DNA from: a virus
Reading direction: 5' to 3' (one strand)
Virus record (IMG/VR): IMGVR_UViG_3300027908_000023
Coordinates: 34,537-98,536 of that record
DNA length: 64,000 bases
Shown here: positions 1-7,088 of the stretch, one piece after another
Layout: every line of letters begins with the position of its first letter
Position numbering within the stretch: the stretch's first letter is position 1
Translations under genes and position numbers: made by a program
The notes under the pieces: model-generated
Told to the model about the DNA's origin: nothing
Seen by the model: the letters and a program-made list of their open reading frames with translations, nothing else
The model's database searches: none

Positions 1-74
1 AGGGCTTCTGCTTCATCGGCATGGCCTCTGGTGAGGCGTTCGTCGGCACTGGCAAGGAGTAGGTCAAGGCTCAT
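1..74 (-). CDS. partial CDS at left window edge
   Basis: The ATG at 72-74 opens a frame that leaves the window after 24 codons (MSLDLLLASADERL...). Its start overlaps the TGA of the upstream gene as ATGA, the usual spacing of co-translated genes here. The remaining sequence is too short to assign a function. Confidence 0.5.
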   Translation of the reverse strand, partial: MSLDLLLASADERLTRGHADEAEA

Positions 75-529
75 GATCGGGGTTCCTGAGCGATCCTGGA
101 CGATTCCGACAGCGGATGAACCGTTTCCGGCTCGCCGTCCGGTCCCTCGCGCAGATGCTCCGTCTGACAGACCGGGCAGACCGGGTTGCTGATCTCCTGC
201 CCGCGATCCCAGAAGGACGGTATCCAGTCGGCCTCAATGGCGGCTTCCACGCCGGGCATCGTGGCATCGCAGAAGCAACACTCAATCAGGCCGTCCGGGA
301 TCGGTTGCGATGCGGCCGGTTCTGGCGCGAAATCTTCTGGTTCGTGATAGAGCCTCTTGACCATCGCTTCCGCCTCTTCCCGGCCGACTAGCGCGACCAG
401 ATTACTCCACGCCTGACGGCGCAGCTCAATCTGCGACAACGCAATCTCTCGTCCGCCCTGAAGATCGCGGATCAAACTCGCCAGCGTCAGCGGACTCGCG
501 CTGGCAAAGAAGGTTGCGAGGTTCGACAT
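71..529 (-). CDS. hypothetical Zn-binding phage protein
   Basis: Encodes 152 aa. I do not recognise the family. Two Cys pairs in the C-terminal half (CCFC near residue 85 and CPVC near 120) look like a zinc ribbon, and the N-terminal half is predicted helical. I chose the ATG at 529 because upstream codons lack a good ribosome site and fall in the leader that follows the promoter-like element at 577-602. The next gene overlaps its stop. Confidence 0.7.
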   Translation of the reverse strand: MSNLATFFASASPLTLASLIRDLQGGREIALSQIELRRQAWSNLVALVGREEAEAMVKRLYHEPEDFAPEPAASQPIPDGLIECCFCDATMPGVEAAIEADWIPSFWDRGQEISNPVCPVCQTEHLREGPDGEPETVHPLSESSRIAQEPRS

Positions 530-576
530 GGTCGGGATTCCTTTTGGCGAAGGTGTGGTTATCATCTCAATTGGTT

Positions 577-602
577 ATTCGCTGCCCGGTTCGTAAGATT
601 TA
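577..602 (-). promoter_or_regulatory. phage promoter-like element, copy 1
   Basis: Minus strand reads TAAAT, 15 nt, GCGAATAACC, about 48 nt upstream of the ATG at 529. The TAA of TAAAT is also the stop codon of the gene at 600-902. Confidence 0.65.
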
Positions 603-902
603 ATCCACCATTGAGATTTCGCCGACGGTTTCCCGATGGATAAACTCCGCGCACGATTCCGCGACATACTTCCCCAGATCGGTGGCGCCGTTGCGGTCGA
701 GCAAGCCCTTGACGGTCAGGGAATCGATGGTTCGGCAGGCGACCTTTGCTGTCGCGGTTCTCCAGGCACCCGGACCGCCAAGATGATAGAGCCGCATGGC
801 ATCAGCCTCTTTGCGCGTGAGGCGCAGCATGCCAGGCCAGCCGAACAGTTTGGTTTCAAGAACGGGAATCAGGATCACGACGGCGGACTTATTGGCTTTC
901 AT
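600..902 (-). CDS. hypothetical protein, 100 aa
   Basis: Start ATG at 902 is preceded by a GGAG-type site and by the promoter-like element at 945-970. The protein is small, mixed alpha/beta and rich in basic residues (MKANKSAVVILIPVLE...). I see no catalytic motif. The segment TARKEADAMRLYHLG-like in the middle could be a small wHTH, but this is only an impression. Confidence 0.65.
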   Translation of the reverse strand: MKANKSAVVILIPVLETKLFGWPGMLRLTRKEADAMRLYHLGGPGAWRTATAKVACRTIDSLTVKGLLDRNGATDLGKYVAESCAEFIHRETVGEISMVD

Positions 903-944
903 GGAGGAAACTCCGGGCGAAGGTTGTGGGTTGTCTATGGAGTA

Positions 945-970
945 ATTCGCTGGCCGATCCGGGAGATTTG
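945..970 (-). promoter_or_regulatory. phage promoter-like element, copy 2, with hairpin
   Basis: CAAAT, 15 nt, GCGAATTACTCC on the minus strand. The GCGAAT half lies in a perfect inverted repeat (946-958 with 971-983, 13 bp), so this copy can also form a hairpin. Confidence 0.65.
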
Positions 971-988
971 ATCGGCCAGCGAAAAATC

Positions 989-1270
989 TCAATAGCCGCC
1001 GACCGGCTCGACGCGATTGCGGCACGACCAGCCCTTGTAATCCTTGATTCTCGGGACGATGATTTCCCGACCGGCCGCATAGGGGTATTCCGGTTGGCCG
1101 GTCGGCACATTCTCGCTCAGCATGACACGGATCGATTTGCCGTTGATCTTCGCGACCGTGCCGATGCCATCATAGCCGGTTCCGCAATTCGTCCAGACAA
1201 CCCGAACCGGTTGGCCGATCACAAGAGTTGTCTCGAAGTCTACAACGGTTCGATATTGTTCGCCGGTCAT
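989..1270 (-). CDS. hypothetical protein, SH3-like character
   Basis: Encodes 93 aa from ATG 1270. The sequence is beta-rich (VIGQPVRVVWTNCGTG..., VAKINGKSIRVML), which resembles small SH3-barrel or Tudor-like phage proteins, but no family is recognised. It is a single-gene unit between two promoter-like elements. Confidence 0.65.
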   Translation of the reverse strand: MTGEQYRTVVDFETTLVIGQPVRVVWTNCGTGYDGIGTVAKINGKSIRVMLSENVPTGQPEYPYAAGREIIVPRIKDYKGWSCRNRVEPVGGY

Positions 1271-1305
1271 TGTTCTATTCCTCTGCTGTCGGGCGACAAG
1301 AGGTA

Positions 1306-1331
1306 ATTCGCTCGCGGCCGGTTGGCATTTA
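1306..1331 (-). promoter_or_regulatory. phage promoter-like element, copy 3, with hairpin
   Basis: TAAAT, 15 nt, GCGAATTACC. A 12-bp perfect inverted repeat (1306-1317 with 1334-1345) encloses the TAAAT box in its loop. Confidence 0.65.
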
Positions 1332-1356
1332 GACCGCGAGCGAATAATCTCCGTCA

Positions 1357-1749
1357 TCAATCCTCATCGGGAAGCATGATGGTAATAACCGGCTCGGCAT
1401 CGTCGCCAGGTCCACAAATCGACTTGAGCCGAACCAGCGGCGGCGTTCCGCGCCGATTCGTGTTCCGCACATGGAGACTGTACAGAACCGTATCGGTGCC
1501 GTCCTTGCTCCGCGCGATGGCGCACTTCAACATCCAAAGAATGTCCCACAAGCGCCCGGCCTCATCCTGGCACTGGACACCTTCGGGCACCGTCACGTAG
1601 CGGGCGTGAACCGCGCTGGTCAGCGCTATCGGGAACTTGAACCCGGCCTCGCGCGCCATCTCCGATACATCAACAAGCGTGCCATCCTCGATGGCCTGCG
1701 CTCTGGTGTAGCGGGAGATGATCTCCGCGCCGTCGAAAAGATTGCTCAT
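1357..1749 (-). CDS. DUF6573 family protein
   Basis: Encodes 130 aa. The N-terminus (LFDGAEIISRYTRAQAIEDG, then LVDVSEMAREAGF) and the AVHARYVTVPEG segment match my memory of the DUF6573 family, found widely on phages and plasmids. The function is unknown. It has an ATG at 1749 and the promoter-like element at 1792-1817 upstream. The family call is from recall and was not searched. Confidence 0.75.
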   Translation of the reverse strand: MSNLFDGAEIISRYTRAQAIEDGTLVDVSEMAREAGFKFPIALTSAVHARYVTVPEGVQCQDEAGRLWDILWMLKCAIARSKDGTDTVLYSLHVRNTNRRGTPPLVRLKSICGPGDDAEPVITIMLPDED

Positions 1750-1791
1750 GGGACTTTCTCCGATACAGGGTTGGTTGATCTCTATGGTGTT

Positions 1792-1817
1792 ATTCGCTCC
1801 CTGTCGCCGGACATTTA
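1792..1817 (-). promoter_or_regulatory. phage promoter-like element, copy 4
   Basis: TAAAT, 15 nt, GCGAATAACACCATAGAGA on the minus strand, 43 nt upstream of ATG 1749. Confidence 0.65.
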
Positions 1818-1829
1818 GACCAGCAACTA

Positions 1830-2138
1830 TTATTTTTCGTTGGCATTATGGCCGACGCATCCCGACACTTGCCGGAGGATTTCCGCCATGTATCGCCTCT
1901 CGTCGAAGTCGGCCAGAACATCGGGCCGCGTCCAGAAGCGTCCGCCGACCTGGACGAACATGGAGGCCACCTCCCGCCCATCGTCCAGAGAGCACAATAG
2001 TTCACCCAGCGCGAAGGCTTGGCCGTGCCAGCGTAAGGGCGGGACGGCTCCAAGCATGGCATGGTATCTGGATTCCGCGATCTCTTCCCACGGGTTAGCG
2101 GCCAGTTCTTCAACGGTGTGGGGATATTGAATCTTCAT
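1830..2138 (-). CDS. hypothetical protein, 102 aa
   Basis: Starts at ATG 2138 and begins MKIQYPHTVEELAANPW. Acidic and aromatic, with no cysteines apart from two scattered ones and no known motif. It is the last gene of the run 1830-2995. Confidence 0.65.
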   Translation of the reverse strand: MKIQYPHTVEELAANPWEEIAESRYHAMLGAVPPLRWHGQAFALGELLCSLDDGREVASMFVQVGGRFWTRPDVLADFDERRYMAEILRQVSGCVGHNANEK

Positions 2139-2160
2139 CGGTCTGACTCCTCAATGGTGA

Positions 2161-2487
2161 TTAGGATTTACCTTTGGCCTTCGCCACAATCGCCCGCGCC
2201 GCAGCGATAGCCGGCGCATCCCGAAGCAGGTCAAGCGCTCCAAGGCATACGCATTCCTCCAGAACGGCGAGCATCTCCGGTGCCAACGCCATCAAGCGAG
2301 CGTTCGCCTCTGCTTCGATGGAGGAGATTCGTCCCGCGTAGCTCACGTCTTCATGGTCGCAGTAGGCCGTTGCGATCAGCTTTGGGTTTTCTGCTTCCGG
2401 CATCTGATAGGCAAGCGCGATGTCATGGAGCGCTTCGGAGGTTGCTGATTCAACGGTCCACGGGCCGGGAGTATGACTATTGCTCAC
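2161..2487 (-). CDS. HTPGPW-type phage protein, copy A
   Basis: Encodes 108 aa with a GTG start at 2487 that overlaps the upstream TGA as GTGA. The N-terminal HTPGPW signature followed by an alpha/beta core (LIATAYCDHEDV, ANARLMALAPEMLAVLEE) defines a common small phage family of unknown function. It is a tandem paralogue of the next gene and shares the same order of motifs and the C-terminal AKAKG. Confidence 0.75.
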   Translation of the reverse strand: MSNSHTPGPWTVESATSEALHDIALAYQMPEAENPKLIATAYCDHEDVSYAGRISSIEAEANARLMALAPEMLAVLEECVCLGALDLLRDAPAIAAARAIVAKAKGKS

Positions 2488-2786
2488 GAATGTTCCCCCT
2501 TTGCTTTGGCGATAGCCTCTTTCATGGCGACGATTCGCTTGCGCATAATCGCAGAGCCGACATAGCCATCCGTCTCGACAACGGCGATGCACGCGGCCAG
2601 CAAGTCCGGCGCGGCAGCGATCAGGTCAGCATCGGCGCGGGCTTGATCGCAAGTGTCGGTTTCCAGGTTCTCCGTCAGCACCAGCGCGACTTGCGGTCCG
2701 CAACTTCCATCATCGTCCCGCATATAGATGCCGATGGACTTGGCATCCTCGTAAGGCATCCACGGTCCAGGAGTGTGATTGCCCAT
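2484..2786 (-). CDS. HTPGPW-type phage protein, copy B
   Basis: Encodes 100 aa starting MGNHTPGPWMPYED. It has the same architecture as the downstream paralogue at 2161-2487: HTPGPW, a beta-rich middle, DLIAAAPDLLAACIAV helix and a C-terminal AIAKAKG. The pair is a local duplication. A third, more diverged relative may lie at 56080-56511. Confidence 0.75.
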   Translation of the reverse strand: MGNHTPGPWMPYEDAKSIGIYMRDDDGSCGPQVALVLTENLETDTCDQARADADLIAAAPDLLAACIAVVETDGYVGSAIMRKRIVAMKEAIAKAKGEHS

Positions 2787-2788
2787 GG

Positions 2789-2995
2789 TTAGTTCTCCTC
2801 TCCGGCCAGCCTCTTGGCTTCCGGATACTGGTGTCCCAGGTTCATGTATTCAACAGCAGACAGCGGGCGATAGAGGGCAATGGACCGTAACGCGCTCATG
2901 CGCTGCTCGCGCCAGTAGGCGAACTCGGGAAGCCCGCTCGTCCGGGCGCACCAGTCATTGAGTTGCTCAAGGCGCGATTCCAGTTGCTCCGGCAT
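2789..2995 (-). CDS. hypothetical protein, 68 aa
   Basis: Helical protein from ATG 2995 (MPEQLESRLEQLNDW...). No recognisable domain. First gene of the unit that follows the promoter-like element at 3037-3062, and nearly abuts the paralogue pair downstream. Confidence 0.6.
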   Translation of the reverse strand: MPEQLESRLEQLNDWCARTSGLPEFAYWREQRMSALRSIALYRPLSAVEYMNLGHQYPEAKRLAGEEN

Positions 2996-3034
2996 GGCGT
3001 TGGCTCCTTTGGGGCGACGGGTTGCTCTGTAGTG

Positions 3035-3496
3035 TTATTCGTCGGCATCGTGCCGGCATTTAACCGCGTCCACCGATTCTCCGATCTGAGGCGGACAGGT
3101 CGGGCAATAATGCCTGTCGCCGATATGGACATAGGAGTATGGGTCGCGCGTCCATGAATTCGGCAGCGTCGCGCCGCAGCCGGCGCACAACTCCGCTCTC
3201 ATCATCGGGCCGATAGTCACGCCCGCAACCAGATATTGAGGATCGCCATAGCTTTCCTCATGCTTGCCCGTGAAGGCGTAGAGTTGTCCAGGCTGGCCGT
3301 TCGTGACATAGCGAATCGCCGACAGGCCGGTTACTTCTTCGACGAACGCCATTGCCATCTGAAGCGTTTCGCGGCGGACAAACAGCGGGTTGCGGCTGGT
3401 CTTGCTGCGATGGATGATGACGATGAAAGGGCAGTAGTTCGGATGGGTGTCTTGCTTCTGGAGGCGCTGAGCCTCATTGTCGATGTTGATGATCAT
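3035..3496 (-). CDS. hypothetical Zn-finger protein, 153 aa
   Basis: Starts at ATG 3496. The middle is alpha/beta (FVRRETLQMAMAFVEEVTG). Near the C-terminus CAGCG and CPTC form a likely zinc ribbon. Family unknown. Its coding end carries the promoter-like element of the next unit. Confidence 0.65.
   Translation of the reverse strand: MIINIDNEAQRLQKQDTHPNYCPFIVIIHRSKTSRNPLFVRRETLQMAMAFVEEVTGLSAIRYVTNGQPGQLYAFTGKHEESYGDPQYLVAGVTIGPMMRAELCAGCGATLPNSWTRDPYSYVHIGDRHYCPTCPPQIGESVDAVKCRHDADE
3037..3062 (-). promoter_or_regulatory. phage promoter-like element, copy 5
   Basis: TAAAT, 15 nt, ACGAATAACAC. It lies inside the last codons of the upstream gene, whose TAA stop is part of GAATAAC. Confidence 0.55.
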
Positions 3497-3536
3497 GGCT
3501 TTTTTCCGTATGGTTGTCGGTTGTCTCTGTATGGTT

Positions 3537-3562
3537 ATTCGCTCCCCATCCACGGATATTTA
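3537..3562 (-). promoter_or_regulatory. phage promoter-like element, copy 6
   Basis: TAAAT, 15 nt, GCGAATAACCATACAGAGA. The TAA is the stop codon of the gene at 3560-3778. Confidence 0.65.
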
Positions 3563-3778
3563 CCGGTGATACTTCAGAAGCGATCCGTCCGCCAGCGTGA
3601 TCTGCGTTCCACGGCGAATCATCTCCTGCCCGTCCGATCCGGCCAGCACATAATAGGTCGGCTCCCAGGTGGCGGACTTCTGCTGAACCTCCACGATCTC
3701 ATAGATTTCGCTGCTGATGACCAGGGCACCGGATCGCAGCTTTACCTTGTCGCCGACGCCATAGAGGCCAAGTGTCAT
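3560..3778 (-). CDS. small beta-barrel-like protein, 72 aa
   Basis: GVGDKVKLRSGALVISSEIYEI and later beta strands look like a small SH3-like or hypervirulence-type barrel. This is a fold impression only. ATG 3778 has a GGAG site about 8 nt upstream, and the promoter-like element at 3821-3846 lies before it. Confidence 0.65.
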   Translation of the reverse strand: MTLGLYGVGDKVKLRSGALVISSEIYEIVEVQQKSATWEPTYYVLAGSDGQEMIRRGTQITLADGSLLKYHR

Positions 3779-3820
3779 GGCTGAATCTCCTGATGATTGT
3801 TTCGTGTTCTCTACATGGTT

Positions 3821-3846
3821 ATTCGCTCGCCATCCATCCGCATTTA
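3821..3846 (-). promoter_or_regulatory. phage promoter-like element, copy 7
   Basis: TAAAT, 15 nt, GCGAATAACCATGTAGAGA, 43 nt upstream of ATG 3778. TAA doubles as the stop codon of the gene at 3844-4056. Confidence 0.65.
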
Positions 3847-4056
3847 ACCCGGTCGCAGTTTTTCCATTGAGCGCTTCCAATCCCTGAAGCAATCCTGCCA
3901 GCTATCCGCCTCATACCCGGGCGGTTGCCGGTCGATCCAGGCGACCCAGCGGGCTCGCGCTTCGGCGATCTCTGCATAGCTATCGGTGCCGAACAGCCGG
4001 GCTTCTGTGCTACCGGCAAGCGTGATGGCCTCGTTGATGAGGCGTAGTTTTGTCAT
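3844..4056 (-). CDS. hypothetical protein, 70 aa
   Basis: Helical protein rich in Trp and Arg (MTKLRLINEAITLAG...). Start ATG 4056 overlaps the upstream stop at 4053 as ATGA. No family recognised. Confidence 0.6.
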   Translation of the reverse strand: MTKLRLINEAITLAGSTEARLFGTDSYAEIAEARARWVAWIDRQPPGYEADSWQDCFRDWKRSMEKLRPG

Positions 4057-4361
4057 GGTTGTTCTCTGTTGTCGGCCAGAATCGAGCCGGCCGCAAGCGA
4101 TTGCTCTTCAGCCGCCATGTATTCAGCTTCATTCGCATCATAGGTCACGTACAGAGCGACACGCTTGAGGAAATCGCCATCTCCCCACATCCAGGCCGTC
4201 GTCTCTTCATCTGCCTCATCTTCGACGTGATTGCGGATCTTGCAGGCGCGTTGAAACGCCGCCAGATCGACCGCGTTCGCGTTATCGCCCAGATCAGAAA
4301 TATCCATCGTGCGGAACGTGGTTGGCATCGCGATTCTCCCGGTTATGGTTGTTCCCGTCAT
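4053..4361 (-). CDS. hypothetical acidic protein, 102 aa
   Basis: Two in-frame ATGs (4361 and 4328) both have purine-rich ribosome sites (GAAAGG and GGGAGAA), so either may be used. The product is acidic and alpha-rich. An IS607-like element is inserted directly upstream and separates this operon from the promoter-like element at 6116-6141. Confidence 0.6.
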   Translation of the reverse strand: MTGTTITGRIAMPTTFRTMDISDLGDNANAVDLAAFQRACKIRNHVEDEADEETTAWMWGDGDFLKRVALYVTYDANEAEYMAAEEQSLAAGSILADNREQP

Positions 4362-4414
4362 CCGATACCTTTCTCGCTACTCTTTGTTACCAAATCATAG
4401 CGGCATGCACCGCA

Positions 4415-5530
4415 CTATGCGGCGGGGGTATCTCCCAAAGCACGCAGGTAGATCCCGCGTGCGCCGTTGATGTCTCGATCCATCGAGACGCCATCCGAAC
4501 CGTTGATCACCCGCCGACCTCCAAGGTTAGCGATGATCTCTCCCGACCAGCTACAGGTCTTCGACGTGTAGGCTTCGTTGATGATCCGCACCGTCTTACC
4601 CTCCTGATCCGCCTTGGCTATCAACCGCATGCGGAACCGAGAATGGGCCAATCCCAACATGCTCCGCACCGACTTCTTGCGAAGCCGGCGCTTGGCACGA
4701 CAGGACATTTCCTTGGCCGAGAAGGCCGGTATACAGATCACGTCGAAGTTGTCGAGCAAGAACCGGATCGACTTCCAGTGAAGCTCGTCGATCAGGTTGT
4801 TGATCTTTCGGCGCAGCCGATTGATCCCCAGCGTGAGCCGGCGCTTGCCACGGCCGTCCGCCTTGGCGCGCCGACCCATCAGACGATCCAGGTGGAACAA
4901 CAACCGCACAATCCTTTGCTGCGACTGATCGCCGATCTTGCCGACAAGCGCGGGCGAATAGAAGGTCAGGAAGGTTCGGACGCCGGGGTCCAGCGCGACC
5001 ATGCGACCTTGGTTCTCGGTCGTTTTGTGCATGGTCACGCTGAACGATACCGACAGATACCATGCGCCATTGTCCCAGACGAGTCGGGAATCCCGATGCT
5101 GCTGGGGGACGGGTTCTGCGGCCCACAAATCCCCGGCGATTCGTGGATAGATGCCGATGGAACGATCTCCGGTCGGCTTGATCGCACTATGAGGAATAAA
5201 ACAACTCTGCGTCGGATTACGCCGGCTGCGAAAATGCATCTCGAAACTCGGGATAATACCCTGCTTTACTCTGAGTTTCTGCGCCGTGAAGGCCAGGCAG
5301 GCATCCTTGACCGCAATGGATTTTACCTGAAACGGTACGTCGCGAAACCATGCCGGCGTGCCGGACAGGATCATCTTCTTGACCTGCATCCAATGCGGCC
5401 GCGATCCATCAATACCATTGAGATACTCAATCGTCTGATTGTATGCCCAACGGCTACCGGCCATCCAGTGCCGGAACGTCTTGGCCTGCTCCGGCGTCGG
5501 CGAGAGTTTGATCCGCCGCGATTTCGTCAC
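4415..5530 (-). CDS. tnpB: IS607-type TnpB, probably degenerate nuclease
   Basis: About 371 aa from the GTG at 5530 (VTKSRRIKLSPTPEQAKTF), overlapping the end of tnpA in another frame. RNA-guided RuvC-type nuclease family. The first Asp is present (VALDPGVRTFLTF) and the third is present (VSMDRDINGARGIYLRAL). The second acidic site is doubtful: the segment reads IPAFSAKEM where relatives, as I recall them, have P-x-F-E-T. The zinc ribbon is reduced to one Cys (KTCSWSGEIIANLGG, then INGSDG). A Trp-Thr/Ser-Gly variant of this ribbon may be a real subfamily trait, so loss of the Glu is the stronger sign of inactivation. The frame stays open far upstream of 5530 but that part lies antiframe to tnpA and is not TnpB-like. 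Confidence 0.8.
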   Translation of the reverse strand: MTKSRRIKLSPTPEQAKTFRHWMAGSRWAYNQTIEYLNGIDGSRPHWMQVKKMILSGTPAWFRDVPFQVKSIAVKDACLAFTAQKLRVKQGIIPSFEMHFRSRRNPTQSCFIPHSAIKPTGDRSIGIYPRIAGDLWAAEPVPQQHRDSRLVWDNGAWYLSVSFSVTMHKTTENQGRMVALDPGVRTFLTFYSPALVGKIGDQSQQRIVRLLFHLDRLMGRRAKADGRGKRRLTLGINRLRRKINNLIDELHWKSIRFLLDNFDVICIPAFSAKEMSCRAKRRLRKKSVRSMLGLAHSRFRMRLIAKADQEGKTVRIINEAYTSKTCSWSGEIIANLGGRRVINGSDGVSMDRDINGARGIYLRALGDTPAA

Positions 5531-6062
5531 GGTACTTGCGGAGGCCGTGCATCCGGGCTCCAAAGACAGTGAGGATGGCAAGCAAGTCTCCGACAAGTTC
5601 ATCGTAGGGGCCGGCATGATCGCGCTTACCGAGAACCACGATCTCGCCTCCGGCACGGCGGATCTGGTGATCGATAAGCTCGAAGCCGAACCGAGCCAAT
5701 CGGTCGCGGTGGGCAACCACAACCCGCAACTTAGCGCCGCGTGCCGCGCGGTCCAGTAGGGCGAGCAATCCTTTTCGCTTGAAGTTGAGCCCGCTGCCGA
5801 TGTCGCTGACGATCTCTGCGTCATGATACTTGCTCTTGAGGTATTCCACCTGTCTGGCCAGGTCGTCCTTCTGCCTGTGACTACTCACCCGGGCATACAG
5901 AATCGTGATCGTCTCGCCACTCAGGAAACTCGATATGTCAAAATGCCTTGCTCCGTTCGGCATCCGGATGCACGGTATCGTACCGTTATCCGCATACTTG
6001 CGGAGCGTGTTGGGGTGAAGTCCGGTTGCCAGCACGGCCTTTCGTAGCGGAACGTAACTCAT
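5454..6062 (-). CDS. tnpA: IS607-family serine recombinase TnpA
   Basis: 202 aa. An N-terminal MerR-like helix-turn-helix (PLRKAVLATGLHPNTLRKYADNG) is followed by a small serine-resolvase catalytic domain with the nucleophile in ILYARVSSHRQ, then VVVAHRDRLARFGFELI. This order is diagnostic of IS607 transposases, which excise and insert through a circular intermediate without strong site preference. The length is normal and no frame break is visible. Its C-terminus overlaps tnpB by about 77 nt. Confidence 0.92.
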   Translation of the reverse strand: MSYVPLRKAVLATGLHPNTLRKYADNGTIPCIRMPNGARHFDISSFLSGETITILYARVSSHRQKDDLARQVEYLKSKYHDAEIVSDIGSGLNFKRKGLLALLDRAARGAKLRVVVAHRDRLARFGFELIDHQIRRAGGEIVVLGKRDHAGPYDELVGDLLAILTVFGARMHGLRKYRDEIAADQTLADAGAGQDVPALDGR

Positions 6063-6070
6063 GTCAGGTA

Positions 6071-6099
6071 ATGGTAGCGGAAAAGCTAACGGTTGTCAA
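6071..6099 (-). promoter_or_regulatory. sigma70-type promoter of the IS607 element
   Basis: Minus strand TTGACA (6094-6099), 17 bp, TACCAT (6071-6076), ending 9 nt upstream of the tnpA ATG at 6062. The -35 is perfect. Confidence 0.65.
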
Positions 6100-6115
6100 C
6101 CTCCGACACAGAGCT

Positions 6116-6141
6116 ATTCGCTGCCGGTCGGAGGATCTTTG
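6116..6141 (-). promoter_or_regulatory. phage promoter-like element, copy 8
   Basis: CAAAG, 15 nt, GCGAATAGC. Separated from its presumed original target gene (4053-4361) by the IS607 insertion. Confidence 0.55.
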
Positions 6142-6158
6142 CGCCGGTAGGATTTTTC

Positions 6159-6986
6159 TCATGCGGCCAGTGCGGTTTCCGCCGGCACTTCTGATGTTTC
6201 CGGTTCGCTGTCGGCCATGCGCCGCAACTCTTCCCCGAACTCGATCTCTCTCCGCCATTCGTCCCATCCGGTCAGATTCTCAACGGCCTTCTCGCCGCGC
6301 TGCCGTGCTGCCAGGGCATCGACACCAGCGCCAACCGGAGCCGCGTCATCGTTGGCGCGCCAGGCATAAGGCATCAGCGCTGCAACGGCGCGTTGCGTCC
6401 CGTTCGTGGCACGAACCACCATCGGCGCACCGTTGGCGTGAATCTCAATCGTCACTGCCGTGCCGTCGCCGGAGAAGTGCTTCAGAACCTCCAGCAGTTC
6501 GGCCAGCAGATCGGCGCTGACGTGCTGCGCGGCGACCGGTTCGCCTTTGGGCAGGACGTGATCCGTGTTCGGATAGCGCCCGTCCACGTTGCGCGGTTGT
6601 CGGACAAGGTTTGATTCCAGATCCGTGGTTGCCAGGGTTGAGACTGCTTCTCCCATGACGCAAGCCACGCTCTGGAGCGCCGGCTTGCCCTTCTTCGGGC
6701 ATTCCTTGAAGGCGCGCTCGAATTCCTTTCCGGGAATTAGTGCGGTTGTCTGCCCGTTCGGCGCGGCATCCAGAGCCGGGATGGAGGGATACTCGGCAGG
6801 GTTATCGACGTTGGGCCCGGATACCCTGATGAGCCTCTTGCCGTCCGTCGCTTCGACCACATAGCCGGCCGGTTGGGTTTCCGTGGCGGGTGTCTCGGAA
6901 ACCTTTACACCCGTCAAGGCGAAACGTGCCGATTCGCTGGCCGTGATCTTGACCAGGGAAGCGAGATTGCGAGGAAGAAGAAGCAT
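6159..6986 (-). CDS. DNA polymerase sliding clamp, beta-clamp-like
   Basis: 275 aa, shorter than the 366-aa bacterial DnaN. Recognised by strand-helix repeats typical of the clamp: YVVEATDGKRLIRVSG, AALIPGKEFERAF, DGRYPNTDHVLPKG (compare YPDYRRVLP in DnaN) and the C-terminal TIEIHANGAPMVVRATNG with a final LMPY. It would encircle DNA and tether the replicative polymerase. No polymerase gene is in the window. A long acidic tail follows the last strand. It is a monocistronic unit preceded by a promoter-like element at 7034-7059 and an ATG at 6986 with GAAAGGACC upstream. Confidence 0.75.
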   Translation of the reverse strand: MLLLPRNLASLVKITASESARFALTGVKVSETPATETQPAGYVVEATDGKRLIRVSGPNVDNPAEYPSIPALDAAPNGQTTALIPGKEFERAFKECPKKGKPALQSVACVMGEAVSTLATTDLESNLVRQPRNVDGRYPNTDHVLPKGEPVAAQHVSADLLAELLEVLKHFSGDGTAVTIEIHANGAPMVVRATNGTQRAVAALMPYAWRANDDAAPVGAGVDALAARQRGEKAVENLTGWDEWRREIEFGEELRRMADSEPETSEVPAETALAA

Positions 6987-7033
6987 GGTCGTGGTCCTTT
7001 CGAGCGATGGTTGTGAAAGCTGTCTGTATGGTT

Positions 7034-7059
7034 ATTCGTTGGCGGGCGATTGATATTTA
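7034..7059 (-). promoter_or_regulatory. phage promoter-like element, copy 9
   Basis: TAAAT, 15 nt, ACGAATAACCATACAGACA, 48 nt upstream of the clamp gene start. Preceded by the A-rich block GAGAAAAATC that is shared by several copies. Confidence 0.7.
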
Positions 7060-7088
7060 GATCACATGGGGATTTTTCTCCTGCCCGG

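Larger units (their letters stand above)
4400..6100 (-). mobile_element. IS607-like element (serine recombinase plus TnpB)
   Basis: A tnpA/tnpB pair in overlapping frames on one strand, typical of IS607. Approximate limits only: IS607 elements have no inverted repeats or target duplication to set the edges. It carries its own TTGACA promoter at 6071-6099 and lies between a phage promoter-like element and the gene starting at 4361. Confidence 0.8.

Noticed and set aside
4322-5572. Long plus-strand open frame over the IS607 tnpB gene
   Set aside because: It is antisense to tnpB and tnpA, has no domain and no ribosome site. The same holds for plus-strand frames at 12793-13848 and 49611-51383 over other tnpB genes.
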